Assembly (NCBI GenBank): GCA_002839675.1
Contig: PGYM01000003.1
Coordinates: 310,001-374,000, forward strand
Direction of reading: 5' to 3'
Length of the DNA stretch: 64,000 nt
Origin: Methanomicrobiales archaeon HGW-Methanomicrobiales-1
GTDB lineage: Archaea > Halobacteriota > Methanomicrobia > Methanomicrobiales > Methanospirillaceae
Made by a program: the position numbers and the translations under genes. Under the pieces are notes generated by a model. The model searched no databases. It was not told the DNA's origin and worked only from the letters and a program-made list of their open reading frames with translations. Below are positions 45,974 to 56,025 of this stretch, piece after piece (the first letter of the stretch is position 1; every line of letters starts with the position of its first letter).

Positions 45974-46783
45974 TTAATCCCGTGACTGTGCCATCTTCTT
46001 TGCACCGTCAATCGCATCGTTTAAGTTGCCCAGTTCATCGACAACATTTATTTTTACTGCATCAGCGCCACGGATCACCCTGCCATCATCAATATCGGAC
46101 CGGGAGATCATGCGCTGGGATGTCACGTCAGAAATAAAGGTGTCGAAACTGTCATCCACTATCTTCTGGGCGTAGATCTCTTCATCCATGCTGAGCGGGC
46201 GGGCAGTAGATCCCATATCCTTCTTGCTGCCGGACTTGACAACGCTCAGGTTGTAGCCTTCATTTTCCATCCAGCGGCTGATATCCGAGAACTTCCATAT
46301 TACGCCGACTCCGGAAGTGAAAGTATCCGGGTTGGCATAGATCCTGTCTGCATGGGCGCTCACGTAATAGGCAGCCGAGGTTCCCATGTCGCCCATGGAA
46401 ACAACCACCGGCTTTTTCGATTTCGCGTACTCGAGATCCCCAATGATTTCCTGTGCGGCCGCAGGTGTACCGCCGGGACTGTTCACCCGCAATACAATGG
46501 CTTCTACCATCGGGTCATCGGCAGCCTGGCGCAATTCTTTTCCCACCACTTCACTGCCAATGTTTTCCCCGTCTGCGATCTCGCCGGTCATCATGGTGCC
46601 TTCCATGCGGACCACCGTCACGCCCATCTGGTCACAGTGGGTGACGTAGTATGCGGCAAAAATACTCCCAATCGCCACGATAAAACCGAAAACGATAATC
46701 AAAAGCCATTTCAGTCCTGCATGGGACGGGGGGGATGGGGATTTTTGAGAACCTGAAGGAACAAGGGTGTAGGTACCATCCAT
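45974..46783 (-). CDS. sppA: Signal peptide peptidase SppA
   Basis: Membrane serine protease that degrades released signal peptides and other membrane peptides. The 269 residues begin with a short cytoplasmic tail and one TM helix (about 26-48). The nucleophile Ser lies in MGDMGTSAAYY and the general-base Lys in SGSKKDMGS, the Ser/Lys dyad of the family. It follows arfC by three bases. Confidence 0.9.
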   Translation of the reverse strand: MDGTYTLVPSGSQKSPSPPSHAGLKWLLIIVFGFIVAIGSIFAAYYVTHCDQMGVTVVRMEGTMMTGEIADGENIGSEVVGKELRQAADDPMVEAIVLRVNSPGGTPAAAQEIIGDLEYAKSKKPVVVSMGDMGTSAAYYVSAHADRIYANPDTFTSGVGVIWKFSDISRWMENEGYNLSVVKSGSKKDMGSTARPLSMDEEIYAQKIVDDSFDTFISDVTSQRMISRSDIDDGRVIRGADAVKINVVDELGNLNDAIDGAKKMAQSRD

Positions 46784-46786
46784 ATA

Positions 46787-47473
46787 TTACTCCTTAGTAT
46801 AGAGGACATCGAACTCGGAGACCAGGTTGCTGCCGCACATATAATATTTCTTGAGATTGAGCCGGATCATCTCGTCTTCTGTATTGATATGCATGCCGCC
46901 TACCAGTGACGGGGTATCGGCACCACCGACAATGAACGGCAGGTGTATCAGGCGGATCTCGTCAACCAGCCGGTCATGGAGCATGTGCCAGTTGAGTGTA
47001 GGTCCGCCTTCGATCATCAGCTTGTTTATGCCAAATTTTTCCTTAAGAATTTTTAAGAGCAGCGGGAGCTCGACATGGGTCTTGCCGGCAACAATCACAT
47101 GGGCGCCTTTCTTTTTTATTGCATCAATGCGGTCTTTCGGAGCTGCTTCACAGACCGCAATAGCCGTTGGCGCATCGGTTCCCAGCACGTTGGCATCGAG
47201 CGGGATATCTGCCAGGCTGCTCGGTATCACCCTGAGCGGACTCTTGCCCTCTACATAGCGGACCGTGAGAAATGAGTTATCGATACGGATCGTGTTGGCA
47301 CCAACCATAATCGCATCATATTCCGCCCGGGTGTTATGGAGCAGCAGCTCGGTTTCGTGGGCCATATATTTCATGAGTATCTTGGAAGAGGCGCCCTTTT
47401 TTAATGTGAGCTTGCCATCAGCGGTGATCTCCGACATCATCAGTACATGCGGGCGATCGGCAGGTGAGACCAT
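46787..47473 (-). CDS. arfC: 2,5-diamino-6-ribosylamino-pyrimidinone 5'-phosphate reductase ArfC
   Basis: Reduces the ribose ring of the pyrimidine intermediate in archaeal riboflavin and F420 precursor synthesis. The 228 residues have the RibD C-terminal/RIB7 fold: VGANTIRIDNSFLTVR near residue 55 and IEGGPTLNWHML near 155. No deaminase domain is fused, as expected for archaea. It lies three bases before sppA, and both are on the minus strand. Confidence 0.9.
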   Translation of the reverse strand: MVSPADRPHVLMMSEITADGKLTLKKGASSKILMKYMAHETELLLHNTRAEYDAIMVGANTIRIDNSFLTVRYVEGKSPLRVIPSSLADIPLDANVLGTDAPTAIAVCEAAPKDRIDAIKKKGAHVIVAGKTHVELPLLLKILKEKFGINKLMIEGGPTLNWHMLHDRLVDEIRLIHLPFIVGGADTPSLVGGMHINTEDEMIRLNLKKYYMCGSNLVSEFDVLYTKE

Positions 47474-47592
47474 GGAAATTCAACTCTCCGGTAACATTGT
47501 GCGTGTGATATAAATAAAGTAATGATAGGGCTATTCAAAGTTACCGACGACATAGTGCAATTATTAAACGTTTAGTTCCTATGATTTGAGCT

Positions 47593-48225
47593 ATGAACAT
47601 TACTGCACTCCGTCCAAGGTTCACCCGGTACCTTGAGCCGGTCGCAGAGGTCTTTGTCAGGATTGGCATAACCCCCAACCAGATCTCCCTGCTTGCGCTT
47701 CTTGCCGGTATTGTGTGTGCGTTTTTATTTTTCCAGCGCCAGTTCCTGTTAGGAGCGCTCTTTCTCCTGCTGTCAGCGATCTTTGACCTTGTGGATGGAA
47801 GTGTGGCGAGAAAGACCAATGCCCATACAAATTTCGGAGCCGTCTTTGACTGGATCGTTGACAAGTATGTCGATGCCCTTGCAATCCTTGGCGTAGGGCT
47901 GAGCGGGATTGCGATTGTCAGCCAGTACTTTCCCGTTCCCCCGCTTGCGGACTTTGCCGTTGTGACGCTGGCCATCATCGGTTCTCTGATGAACACATTC
48001 ATAAAACCGGTAGTGTATGCAGAGATCGGCTACCATGAAAAAGTGGAAGGAAAGATTGATGATCCTCTCGAAGGCGTGGGTTTCTTCGGCCGGCCCGAGA
48101 CCATTCTCGTGCTGATTCTTGGCGGGGTATTTGGTTTTATCTGGTTGTCGGTAATTGTTATTGCAGTCTGCACAAATCTTTCGGCAATCCAGCGGATTAT
48201 CTATCTTTACCGGACGCTTTCTTGA
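47593..48225 (+). CDS. CDP-alcohol phosphatidyltransferase family protein
   Basis: A 210-residue integral membrane enzyme with the complete CDP-alcohol motif DGSVARKTNAHTNFGAVFDWIVD (DGx2ARx8Gx3Dx3D). In archaea such enzymes join CDP-archaeol to a polar head group; length and the DKYVD extension fit archaetidylinositol phosphate synthase, but that is inference. About six TM helices. Confidence 0.85.
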   Translation: MNITALRPRFTRYLEPVAEVFVRIGITPNQISLLALLAGIVCAFLFFQRQFLLGALFLLLSAIFDLVDGSVARKTNAHTNFGAVFDWIVDKYVDALAILGVGLSGIAIVSQYFPVPPLADFAVVTLAIIGSLMNTFIKPVVYAEIGYHEKVEGKIDDPLEGVGFFGRPETILVLILGGVFGFIWLSVIVIAVCTNLSAIQRIIYLYRTLS

Positions 48226-48359
48226 CTTCCTTGAGATACAGGCTCTGAACCTGATAGTAACTCATTGGATTATGAAAATCGTCTTAGACGAGAGTTCCCC
48301 GCCTCAGGGCATATCAGAGGAACGGCGGGGCAATGAGGTTCCGACATTTTTCCGTTATT

Positions 48360-48432
48360 GAACCGCAGCGGGAGCGCCCCGCAGGGGGCGGCGGGGTCCA
48401 TCATAAAGGGACTATGGAGGCATCAAACCCCA
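48360..48432 (-). repeat. Degenerate copy of dispersed repeat R2
   Basis: On the minus strand this keeps the order of R2: a hairpin remnant, TATAGTCCC, GATGGACCCCGCC and GGGGCG/CGCCCC, with many changes. It lies between convergent genes in a gap of 268 bases. Confidence 0.5.
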
Positions 48433-48493
48433 CATTCTAATCTGCAAACGCACAACTCCTTAACGTGCGCAGACTTTCCCGCTATCCAGCGGT

Positions 48494-49303
48494 TCATCTG
48501 TCCTTAAAAAACGCATTTTTGACTTCTCCGTAATAGAGCTGGTAGAGGTCATCGGCAAATCTGCCGAGTTTTGGGATAATGGTAAAAAGCCCGTACGCGA
48601 TCACGACCAGGCAGACCAGAGCCAGCAGTTCCGCAATTACATTGTGTGCCCAGAAGAAACTCTCGTATCCCAGTTCACCATTGCTGGCAATTTCCGGGTA
48701 ATAGGGGAACATCTGGTCGGTATATGCAATAATTACAAACACATTTCTCAGGAGGTTGAGGAAATAGATGGTCGGGGCGATAATAAGGAAGGCATAGCAT
48801 TTCTGTTTTAACGTTGTCGGCACTGCCGCCGCCACCCCCAGCATGATTGCAATGCTCTGGATGCCGGTGCACCCGAGAATGATCTCTACCCGGAAACTGT
48901 TCCGGGCAATGATATTCCAGTCGGTATTGGTGACATTGAACTGGAGCAGGTCGAGTATCCAGATTACCTGCCCCACCACAATGGCGATCAGCCAGTCGCC
49001 AAAGGCAGGGAAGTACTCAAACGGTGCGTAGATAACAAACGCAACCGCTGCGGCCCGTGAGAGGTGCATCACCCGGTCATCCTCTTCAAGGAGATACTTG
49101 GCAGTGATTACAAGAAATGGTACGGAAAGGGCAGCGATCACCGGGTACAGAAAATTATTCTCAGAAAAAAATTCCGGCAACTGGGTAAACAACGCAAGTA
49201 CAATAAATATCCAGCCAAGGATAGCCGTATATTTCCTGTGCCGGCCGGGTATGAGGAATGCAAGAAATCCAATACAGGAGATCAGCACCAGATACTCGAT
49301 CAT
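48494..49303 (-). CDS. artA: Archaeosortase A
   Basis: Membrane transpeptidase that recognises the PGF-CTERM tail of surface proteins and links them to lipid. About 269 residues with eight TM helices. The three catalytic positions are present: Cys in EIILGCTGIQS, Arg in NLLRNVF and His in FFWAHNVIAE. The frame is open to GTG 49318; ATG 49303 is chosen, as a GGAGTGA lies 11 bases before it. Targets in this window are not obvious. Confidence 0.85.
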   Translation of the reverse strand: MIEYLVLISCIGFLAFLIPGRHRKYTAILGWIFIVLALFTQLPEFFSENNFLYPVIAALSVPFLVITAKYLLEEDDRVMHLSRAAAVAFVIYAPFEYFPAFGDWLIAIVVGQVIWILDLLQFNVTNTDWNIIARNSFRVEIILGCTGIQSIAIMLGVAAAVPTTLKQKCYAFLIIAPTIYFLNLLRNVFVIIAYTDQMFPYYPEIASNGELGYESFFWAHNVIAELLALVCLVVIAYGLFTIIPKLGRFADDLYQLYYGEVKNAFFKDR

Positions 49304-49485
49304 TATACAGTTATTCACTCCTTACCAAAAAAAGGATTCTGAAGGTTCACTCTTCTGATTATAGGGATACCCGGATATTGGGCAATTTTACCAAACGTGG
49401 AACTATCCCGGCATCTGTTTTACCCGGTAAAATACGGTGTTCCTTACAAGAGGGTTAATCTTCTTTGCTCACCCATGTTATACCG

Positions 49486-49800
49486 ATGTTCTGTCCTGAA
49501 TGTAAGACGATGATGATCTCTTCGGGGGGTCAGCTCAAGTGCCGCAAATGCGGATATATCCGTAACATTGACTCTGACGACAAGATGAAGACCAAGAAAA
49601 CCCGCACGGAAAATGAGATCACGATTGTGGATGATGAAGAGCAAAAACTCAAGACAATGCCCACGATCCAGATAAAATGCCCGAAATGCTCGAACAATCT
49701 TGCCATCTGGTGGCTCCGGCAGTTGCGGGCTGCAGATGAAAGCGAGGTGCGGTTCTTCCGGTGCACGGAATGCGGTCACACGTGGCGACAGTATGACTAA
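49486..49800 (+). CDS. tfs: Transcription factor S (TFS/RPB9-TFIIS like)
   Basis: Rescues arrested RNA polymerase by stimulating RNA cleavage. About 104 residues with an N-terminal zinc ribbon (MFCPECKTMM, CRKCG) and a C-terminal TFIIS ribbon CPKCSN...CTECGHTWRQY. The catalytic acidic loop is RAADESEV. The frame starts earlier, but ATG 49486 is the family's usual start. Confidence 0.92.
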   Translation: MFCPECKTMMISSGGQLKCRKCGYIRNIDSDDKMKTKKTRTENEITIVDDEEQKLKTMPTIQIKCPKCSNNLAIWWLRQLRAADESEVRFFRCTECGHTWRQYD

Positions 49801-49875
49801 GTAACCGTCATACCCGGACAATCAACAAAAAACTTTTTAGGAATTATCCGGGATTTTTTTCCCAAAAAAATATTC

Positions 49876-49891
49876 TGTTCACTAGTGAACA
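49876..49891. promoter_or_regulatory. Perfect 16-base palindrome, candidate operator
   Basis: TGTTCACTAGTGAACA is its own reverse complement. It lies about 30 bases before a TATA-like AATTTAAAAAAC (49906-49917) and 209 bases before the miniprotein gene at 50100. The symmetry and the placement suggest a repressor site. Confidence 0.5.
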
Positions 49892-50099
49892 AAAACCAAC
49901 ACGATAATTTAAAAAACCTGCTGGCCCCGGAGCTGACGGGCTGCTTTCATTGGAGATATCCGTAACACCGGTATTGTGCATAAAAGAGCCCAACTCCTTA
50001 AAAAACGCAGGTTATCCCGGTAAATATCATAATGGTTAAACGAAATATCTCTCTTATTACATAAACAAAGATACTCTATTGACCCTTGGAGATAAAGCG

Positions 50100-50207
50100 A
50101 TGACTTACACTGATGCTTTGATCCTGCTCACCGGCATTGTCGTGGCCTGGTGGATTGGATGGTTTATGGGATATGCCAGCGGGCGATATAAGCAGGACGA
50201 GAAATGA
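50100..50207 (+). CDS. 35-residue single-TM miniprotein
   Basis: MTYTDALILLTG start, one hydrophobic helix rich in Trp (IVVAWWIGWFMGY) and a charged tail GRYKQDEK. A GGAG lies nine bases before the ATG and the stop is TGA 50205-50207. The glycine and Trp pattern looks like a real membrane miniprotein. Upstream sequence is A/T-rich with a strong palindrome at 49876. Confidence 0.55.
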   Translation: MTYTDALILLTGIVVAWWIGWFMGYASGRYKQDEK

Positions 50208-50502
50208 CAGACGAATTCCAGGTGCTGATATTTTCTCTCTGCCTGAACGCAGGTAAACAAGTTTTTTCCAGATCTATTTTTTCCGGAAACCGGTACATGG
50301 AGATGGGTTATGAAACCCGGAAGAATCCGGAAAAATGTATACCGTTTTTTTCCGGTTAACCATTTTTAGTTCTCATCGGAGAATATCGCAAGGGAACCGG
50401 TATCTGCAACGGATGCGATCCCGACAGGTGCGCATCTCAAAGGAAAACGGGGTGTGGTTCCTGGTAAAATAAATAAAAAAAGTTTGAATTTTTAAATGAT
50501 TT

Positions 50503-52566
50503 TCAGATAAGTCCCGGAGCCCTGACCCGGAATTTCTGCCAGAGCACCCTGCCCATGACCCGGAAGGTGAAATCCAGTTCTTCAAAACTCGGGATATTAT
50601 TTTCTTTTAAGATTTCCCGGCCGACATCCATAGAGCCTCCCCCGAGCAGGGTAGCTATAAGCCGGTTATCGGTCATATCTGAAAATTTCAGGATCTTCTT
50701 TGCGAGATGCTCGGAGGTGAGCACAAGGTTTGGGAACCCGATGACAAATGCCATGTCCCAGAGATCATCGTGTCGTGCCAGTACCTCAAAGGTTTTTTCA
50801 AACCGTTTATCACTTGCATCGCCGAGCAGGTCAATGGGATTTCCCTTGTTCCAGAACTCCGGCAAAAATCCGTTGAGTTCTTCAATTACTTCCTCGGGAA
50901 GATCAATGATCTCAACACCGTAGCGTTCGGCATAATCCGATGAGAGAACGGCAAAACCACCGGCATTGGTGATTACGACTGCACGTTTTCCTTTCGGGTA
51001 ACCTTTCGGGTGAGCAAGCATCTGTGCGGCAAGGAATGCACCGGTTAAGGTGTGAACCGCAATGACTCCGGACTTCCGGAATGCTTCCATATATACATCA
51101 TAAGAACCGGAAAGAGAACCCGTGTGGGAAGAGGCTGCATGTTCACCTTTTGCGGATGAACCGGATTTGATCGCTACTACCGGTTTGGTTTTGGCCACTT
51201 CAGAGACGACTTCCATGAATCCTTTGCCGTCAGTGATCTGCTCGATATAGAGAATGACTGCCTTGGTCTTCTCGTCTTTCTGGACATAGCGGAGGTAGTC
51301 GAGGAAATCAAGGTCGGCCTGGTTGCCGACGGATATGACATTTGAAAATCCTATGCCTTTTGCAAGACTCAGGTCAACGACCGTGTTGATGATTGCACCA
51401 CTCTGCGAGATGAATGCAATATTACCGGGATTTGGTGACTGGTGGACATAGGTGGTATCGATCCCCCGCGGGGGCACGATGATGCCGAGGCAGTTCGGGC
51501 CGATGATGCGGGTTCCATGACTGCGTGCGATGGCCTTGATCCGGTCTTCCAGGTGTTTACCGTCTTCTCCCATCTCCTTAAATCCGGCAGTGATGATGAC
51601 AACCATCGGCACGCCCTTCTGTCCGCACTCTTCAATCACGCGGGGAACATGGATGGCGGGAACCGTGATAACTGCAAGGTCTACCGGGGCGGGGATTGCC
51701 GTGATGTTGGAGTATGCTTTAAGCCCCTGTATTTCTGAGCGTTTGTTGTTGACCGGGTAGAGCTGGCCGGGGAAATGGAGCAGGTTATGCATGACTGCAT
51801 ATCCCATCTTGGATGAATCCTGCGAAGCACCGATGACTGCGATGGAACGCGGGTTGAAATATTCCATGGGGACCGGTATCCGTTCAGCAGCCTGTACCGT
51901 CGCAATGTCGTCGGAGGTGATAATGCGTGCATCAACCGCAAGGGCACCGCTCTCGTACAGCCTGAGGGGGTTGATATCGAACTCAACGATATTCGCATTC
52001 TCTTCAAAAAACCTGTTGATCGCCGTGAGTGCCGTTACCAGTGCCTCTTCGTCTTTGGGTTTCATCCCGCGGTAGCCTTTAATCAGGGGGTAACCATTTA
52101 TCTCCTTTATCATTTCGCGAATTGTCGGCTCATCTAACGGGAGGATGCGAAGGGTTACATCTTTCATCAGTTCGACAAGCGTCCCGCCCATGCCAAAGGT
52201 TAATACTTTCCCAAAGGCCGGATCGGTTTTTCCCCCGATAATGAGTTCCAGACCCGGTTGCGCCTGCTGTTCTACAATAACTCCTTTAATCTCAGCGTCG
52301 GCCCGGTATTGTTTTGCACCCGCGATGATCTGTTCGAATGCAGCAGCAGCAGCTTCCCTGCTCCCAATACCGACAACCACGCCGCCCGCATCGCTCTTAT
52401 GGATGATCTGGGGTGAGATGATCTTCATTACCACCGGAAATCCGATTTTCTCCGCTGCATCAGCTGCATCATGGGGTGTGATGACAATCCGGTACTCGGG
52501 AACGGGAATGTCGTATTCCCTGAGTAGATCATACCCCTCAGATTCAGAAAGCATTTTTTGCACCAT
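50503..52566 (-). CDS. Acyl-CoA/acetate-CoA ligase (ADP-forming), fused beta-alpha
   Basis: Interconverts acetyl-CoA or another acyl-CoA with acid plus ATP. The 687 residues carry, in order, an ATP-grasp half (beta subunit; HKSDAGGV and FDINPLRLY) and the CoA-binding/ligase half (alpha; IAVIGASQDSSKMGY, then SSHTGSLSG with the phospho-His). Beta-before-alpha fusion is common in archaea. ATG 52566 is chosen, with GGTGAT four bases before it. It is divergent from AMP-forming acs. Confidence 0.85.
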   Translation of the reverse strand: MVQKMLSESEGYDLLREYDIPVPEYRIVITPHDAADAAEKIGFPVVMKIISPQIIHKSDAGGVVVGIGSREAAAAAFEQIIAGAKQYRADAEIKGVIVEQQAQPGLELIIGGKTDPAFGKVLTFGMGGTLVELMKDVTLRILPLDEPTIREMIKEINGYPLIKGYRGMKPKDEEALVTALTAINRFFEENANIVEFDINPLRLYESGALAVDARIITSDDIATVQAAERIPVPMEYFNPRSIAVIGASQDSSKMGYAVMHNLLHFPGQLYPVNNKRSEIQGLKAYSNITAIPAPVDLAVITVPAIHVPRVIEECGQKGVPMVVIITAGFKEMGEDGKHLEDRIKAIARSHGTRIIGPNCLGIIVPPRGIDTTYVHQSPNPGNIAFISQSGAIINTVVDLSLAKGIGFSNVISVGNQADLDFLDYLRYVQKDEKTKAVILYIEQITDGKGFMEVVSEVAKTKPVVAIKSGSSAKGEHAASSHTGSLSGSYDVYMEAFRKSGVIAVHTLTGAFLAAQMLAHPKGYPKGKRAVVITNAGGFAVLSSDYAERYGVEIIDLPEEVIEELNGFLPEFWNKGNPIDLLGDASDKRFEKTFEVLARHDDLWDMAFVIGFPNLVLTSEHLAKKILKFSDMTDNRLIATLLGGGSMDVGREILKENNIPSFEELDFTFRVMGRVLWQKFRVRAPGLI

Positions 52567-52945
52567 ATTAATCACCAGAACAAAGAAATGTTGAATGCCA
52601 AAAAACCTGTGACCCTGCAAAGAGGTTAAACCGGTTCAGGTTTTTCGTCGCAAGATCGCGGGTCATAATAACTTTAACAAATCGTGACACTGCTCTCATA
52701 AATGTTTGGGACAAAGAACGCGTTATTCACTAAACGATGTCCTTTAAATCTGCCGCGCGCACTTTAACTGAGAAAATACCTTTAATTCGGGTCTGGATTT
52801 GGAAAATCCCGGCCGTGTGCGGCAATAATTGCAAATAGAACTCATTTTGGTAATAACTCCTGAAAATCCCCTGATTTACGAATGGAGTATGATAACCTTT
52901 TTTTAAGGATACACATTATTAATAATGTAGAATCGGGGTTTTTTA
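52567..52945. other. Divergent promoter region of the two acetate-activating genes
   Basis: About 380 bases with A/T-rich stretches on both strands. It carries the palindrome at 52913-52928 just before acs and poly-T TATA-like sequence at 52899-52906. No gene is seen. Confidence 0.5.
52913..52928. promoter_or_regulatory. Perfect 16-base palindrome before acs
   Basis: ACATTATTAATAATGT is self-complementary and ends 17 bases before the acs ATG, near the expected transcription start. Likely operator; a chance A/T palindrome cannot be ruled out. Confidence 0.45.
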
Positions 52946-54838
52946 ATGGCTGAAGATTTTAACGTCAAATTCACCGACAAACAGTATCTGACAGATCCTC
53001 AAATAAAAAAGAACAGTTGGATCGGAGATTACCGGGAAGCGTACAATGCATTCTTACAGGATCCTGATGGTTTCTGGGACAAGATCGCATCAGAACTCCA
53101 CTGGTTCTCTCCCTATAACAAAGTTAAGGAGTGGAATTTTCCCGATGCCCGGTGGTTTATTGACGGCAAGACCAATATCTCCTATAATTGCCTTGATCGT
53201 CACGTGCAGAGTTCCCGGCGTAACAAGGTCGCTCTCATCTGGAAAGGCGAGGATGATACCGAGAGAATCTACACGTACCGCCAGCTCTACCGTGATGTGA
53301 TGCGTTTTGCCAACGGCTTAAAGAAACTCGGCGTGAAAAAAGGTGACTGTGTCTGCATTTACATGCCGATGGTACCAGAACAGATCATTTCGATGCTTGC
53401 CTGTGCACGAATCGGCGCTGTCCATAGTGTGGTCTTTGGCGGCTTTGGTGCTGCAGCACTTAACAGCCGGATCACGGGTGCAGAGGCCAAGGTTGTCATC
53501 ACGGCAGATGTTACCTTCCGGCGGGGAAAATCCATACCGCTTAAGCATGTTATTGAAGAAGCGATCATCAATGCCCCCAGCGTGGAACATGTGATCGTGC
53601 TCCGGAGAGAACTTTACCAGCCGGTTGAGATTCACCATGAGATGGAAGTGGATTTCTATGACCTGATCAAGGATGTCAGCCCGGACTGTGAGGCTGAAGT
53701 GATGGATGCAGAAGATCCTCTCTTCATTCTGTATACCAGCGGATCCACCGGTACGCCAAAAGGTATTGTCCATACCTGTGGCGGATACATGGTTGGCGCC
53801 TATTATACCACGAAAAATGTCTTTGACATTAAAGATAATGATGTGTACTGGTGCACCGCAGATCCCGGCTGGATCACTGGTCATTCGTACGTGGTCTATG
53901 GCCCTCTCTCGAATGGTGCAACGATCATCATTACCGAAAACACACCGGATTATCCGGATGCCGGTGTTTACTGGCGAATGATCGAAGATTTCGGTGTCAC
54001 GATTCTGTACACTGCGCCAACCGCAATCCGCATGTTCATGAAGATGGGTGAGGAATGGCCCAACAAGAGCAACTTAAGTACCCTGCGCATACTGGGTTCT
54101 GTGGGAGAACCACTCAATCCTGAAGCCTTTGAATGGTATTATCGTGTTATCGGGAAAAACCGGTGCCCGGTCGTGGATACCTGGTGGCAGACCGAAACCG
54201 GTATGCATATGATAACGACAATGCTTGGTGAACCAATGTACCCCGGTTTTGCCGGGAAGTCCATACCGGGTGTTGTGGCAGATGTGGTTGATAAGGATGG
54301 AAAATCCGTTCCTCCAGGCACGGGAGGTTTCCTTGTCTTAAAAGAACCCTGGCCGTCCATGTTTCGTGCAGTGTTTAATGATCGTGAGCGGTACAAGATG
54401 TACTGGAATACTATTCCGGGCTGCTATGCAGTCGGGGACCTTGCGGTTAAGAACGAGCAGGGATACATCATGGTCCTCGGGAGATCCGATGACCTTATCG
54501 TAGTAGCCGGTCATAATATCGGCACTGCAGAAGTTGAGAGTGCATTAGTCTCGCACAAGGCCGTTGCTGAGGCTGCCGTCATTGGAAAACCTGATGCAGT
54601 GAAAGGTAACCTGATCAAGGCTTTTGTTATCCTTCGCATAGGTCACGAGCCTACCGACCGGTTGAAAAATGAGCTCCTGTATCACGTCCGTATCACCTTA
54701 GGGCCGATTGCCATGCCTTCAGAGATTGAGTTCGTTACCACTTTGCCAAAGACCCGGAGCGGCAAGATCATGCGACGGGTTTTAAAGGCAAAAGAGATGG
54801 GGATGGACCCGGGTGATGTATCAACCCTTGAAGACTGA
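52946..54838 (+). CDS. acs: Acetyl-CoA synthetase (AMP-forming)
   Basis: Converts acetate, ATP and CoA to acetyl-CoA, AMP and pyrophosphate. The 630 residues show the full adenylate-forming set: [11 protein letters not shown] near residue 265, [11 protein letters not shown] near 412, the hinge [15 protein letters not shown], and the C-terminal [12 protein letters not shown] with the catalytic (acetylatable) Lys. Used here for assimilation of acetate. Its upstream region is shared with the ADP-forming ligase. Confidence 0.95.
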   Translation: MAEDFNVKFTDKQYLTDPQIKKNSWIGDYREAYNAFLQDPDGFWDKIASELHWFSPYNKVKEWNFPDARWFIDGKTNISYNCLDRHVQSSRRNKVALIWKGEDDTERIYTYRQLYRDVMRFANGLKKLGVKKGDCVCIYMPMVPEQIISMLACARIGAVHSVVFGGFGAAALNSRITGAEAKVVITADVTFRRGKSIPLKHVIEEAIINAPSVEHVIVLRRELYQPVEIHHEMEVDFYDLIKDVSPDCEAEVMDAEDPLFILYTSGSTGTPKGIVHTCGGYMVGAYYTTKNVFDIKDNDVYWCTADPGWITGHSYVVYGPLSNGATIIITENTPDYPDAGVYWRMIEDFGVTILYTAPTAIRMFMKMGEEWPNKSNLSTLRILGSVGEPLNPEAFEWYYRVIGKNRCPVVDTWWQTETGMHMITTMLGEPMYPGFAGKSIPGVVADVVDKDGKSVPPGTGGFLVLKEPWPSMFRAVFNDRERYKMYWNTIPGCYAVGDLAVKNEQGYIMVLGRSDDLIVVAGHNIGTAEVESALVSHKAVAEAAVIGKPDAVKGNLIKAFVILRIGHEPTDRLKNELLYHVRITLGPIAMPSEIEFVTTLPKTRSGKIMRRVLKAKEMGMDPGDVSTLED

Positions 54839-54860
54839 TCAACCGAAAATCATACCCAAC

Positions 54861-54870
54861 TTTTTAAATA
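54861..54870 (+). promoter_or_regulatory. TATA element of tbp
   Basis: TTTTTAAATA centred about 27 bases before the tbp start codon puts transcription at or next to the ATG, so the mRNA is probably leaderless. Confidence 0.45.
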
Positions 54871-54892
54871 CTGATTTATATCATTTATAAAT

Positions 54893-55453
54893 ATGAAGGT
54901 CAGGCCGGAAGATTCCCTTAAGATCGAAAACATTGTTGCCTCAGCCAAGGTGACCGATTATCTGGATCTACCCGATATTGCATCCAAGATTACTGGTGCA
55001 GAATATAACAAGAAGCGTTTTCCGGGCGTTGTGCTCCGGATGCAGGATCCCAAGATCGCAGCGCTCGTCTTTGGTTCAGGAAAAGTGGTGTTAACCGGTG
55101 CAAAGAGTGTTGACAGCCTGAGCAAGGGTCTCAATATACTCGGCGGTCTCCTGCGGGATCTGGGAATCGATATTCCCAAAAAACTGGATTACAAGATCCA
55201 GAACATTGTCACTTCCGCAGATCTTGCAACTCCTATCAACCTGAATAAGATCGCCGTTGGTTTCAATCTCGACCGGATCGAGTACGAACCTGAGCAGTTT
55301 CCCGGCCTGGTATACCGGCTCGAAGTCCCCAAAGTTGTCGTACTTTTATTCGGGTCCGGTAAGTTGATCATCACCGGTGGCAAGCAACCGGAAGATGCAA
55401 AGAAAGCGGTGGTCAAGATTCTCTCTGACCTTCGCAGTCTCGGTCTCATCTGA
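54893..55453 (+). CDS. tbp: TATA-box binding protein
   Basis: General transcription factor that bends promoter DNA. The 186 residues consist of two direct repeats, each with the FPG motif (FPGVVLRMQDPKIAALVFGSG and FPGLVYRLEVPKVVVLLFGSG), the saddle structure of all TBPs. It lies 54 bases downstream of acs with its own TATA element. Only one copy is seen here. Confidence 0.97.
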   Translation: MKVRPEDSLKIENIVASAKVTDYLDLPDIASKITGAEYNKKRFPGVVLRMQDPKIAALVFGSGKVVLTGAKSVDSLSKGLNILGGLLRDLGIDIPKKLDYKIQNIVTSADLATPINLNKIAVGFNLDRIEYEPEQFPGLVYRLEVPKVVVLLFGSGKLIITGGKQPEDAKKAVVKILSDLRSLGLI

Positions 55454-55550
55454 CCTTTATTTTTTCTTTAATCTATCTTAGCTGATATATCGTAACTGTT
55501 AATTTCAAAACCTTTATTTTTTGTAGGTTTATGCAATAATTTTGTAATCT

Positions 55551-55560
55551 TATATAAAAT
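55551..55560 (+). promoter_or_regulatory. TATA box of the HTH regulator
   Basis: TATATAAAAT predicts a transcription start near 55583 and a leader of about 65 bases before ATG 55651, longer than most here, so the leader may carry regulation. Confidence 0.5.
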
Positions 55561-55650
55561 ATCTCGTCGTTGCACCCCAATACGAGGGCATATATATCAA
55601 CAATTAGATAATTTTATGGGGAAATCTTCAGAAAAATAGTGTGGTGTTGA

Positions 55651-56025
55651 ATGAGAACTGAAAATGTAATGTATTTTACCGAAAAGGAAGAGGAATTTGC
55701 AAACCTCCTCATCGAGATTGGAACCAAGAGAAATGTGGCAAAGGTGCTCGTATTTCTTGCAAATACTCCTGAAGCCACATCCCGGGCAATCGAGCGGGGA
55801 ACCGATCTCCGCCAGCCGGAAGTCAGCATTGCCATGCGCTACCTCCTCGAACAGGACTGGATCTCCAGCCGCGAGAGCAAGGCAGAGAGCAAAGGCCGCC
55901 CGGTAAAGATCTACGAGCTGGCAAAACCCATACACCAGATTATGGACAGCATCGAAAAAGAGAAGAAGAAAGAAGCGAACAACCAGCTCGCTCTTGTTCA
56001 TAAACTACGCGATTATCTCAACTAA
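55651..56025 (+). CDS. Winged-helix transcriptional regulator
   Basis: A 124-residue HTH protein; the DNA-binding part lies in residues 30-80 (TSRAIERGTDLRQPEVSIAMRYLLEQDWI), with a basic wing ESKAESKGRPVKIYEL, then a helical dimerisation tail (MDSIEKEKKKEA). It is of the ArsR/TrmB-like MarR-type seen in methanogens, with no ligand domain visible. The alternative start is ATG 55669. It overlaps rpiA by four bases tail to tail. Confidence 0.8.
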   Translation: MRTENVMYFTEKEEEFANLLIEIGTKRNVAKVLVFLANTPEATSRAIERGTDLRQPEVSIAMRYLLEQDWISSRESKAESKGRPVKIYELAKPIHQIMDSIEKEKKKEANNQLALVHKLRDYLN

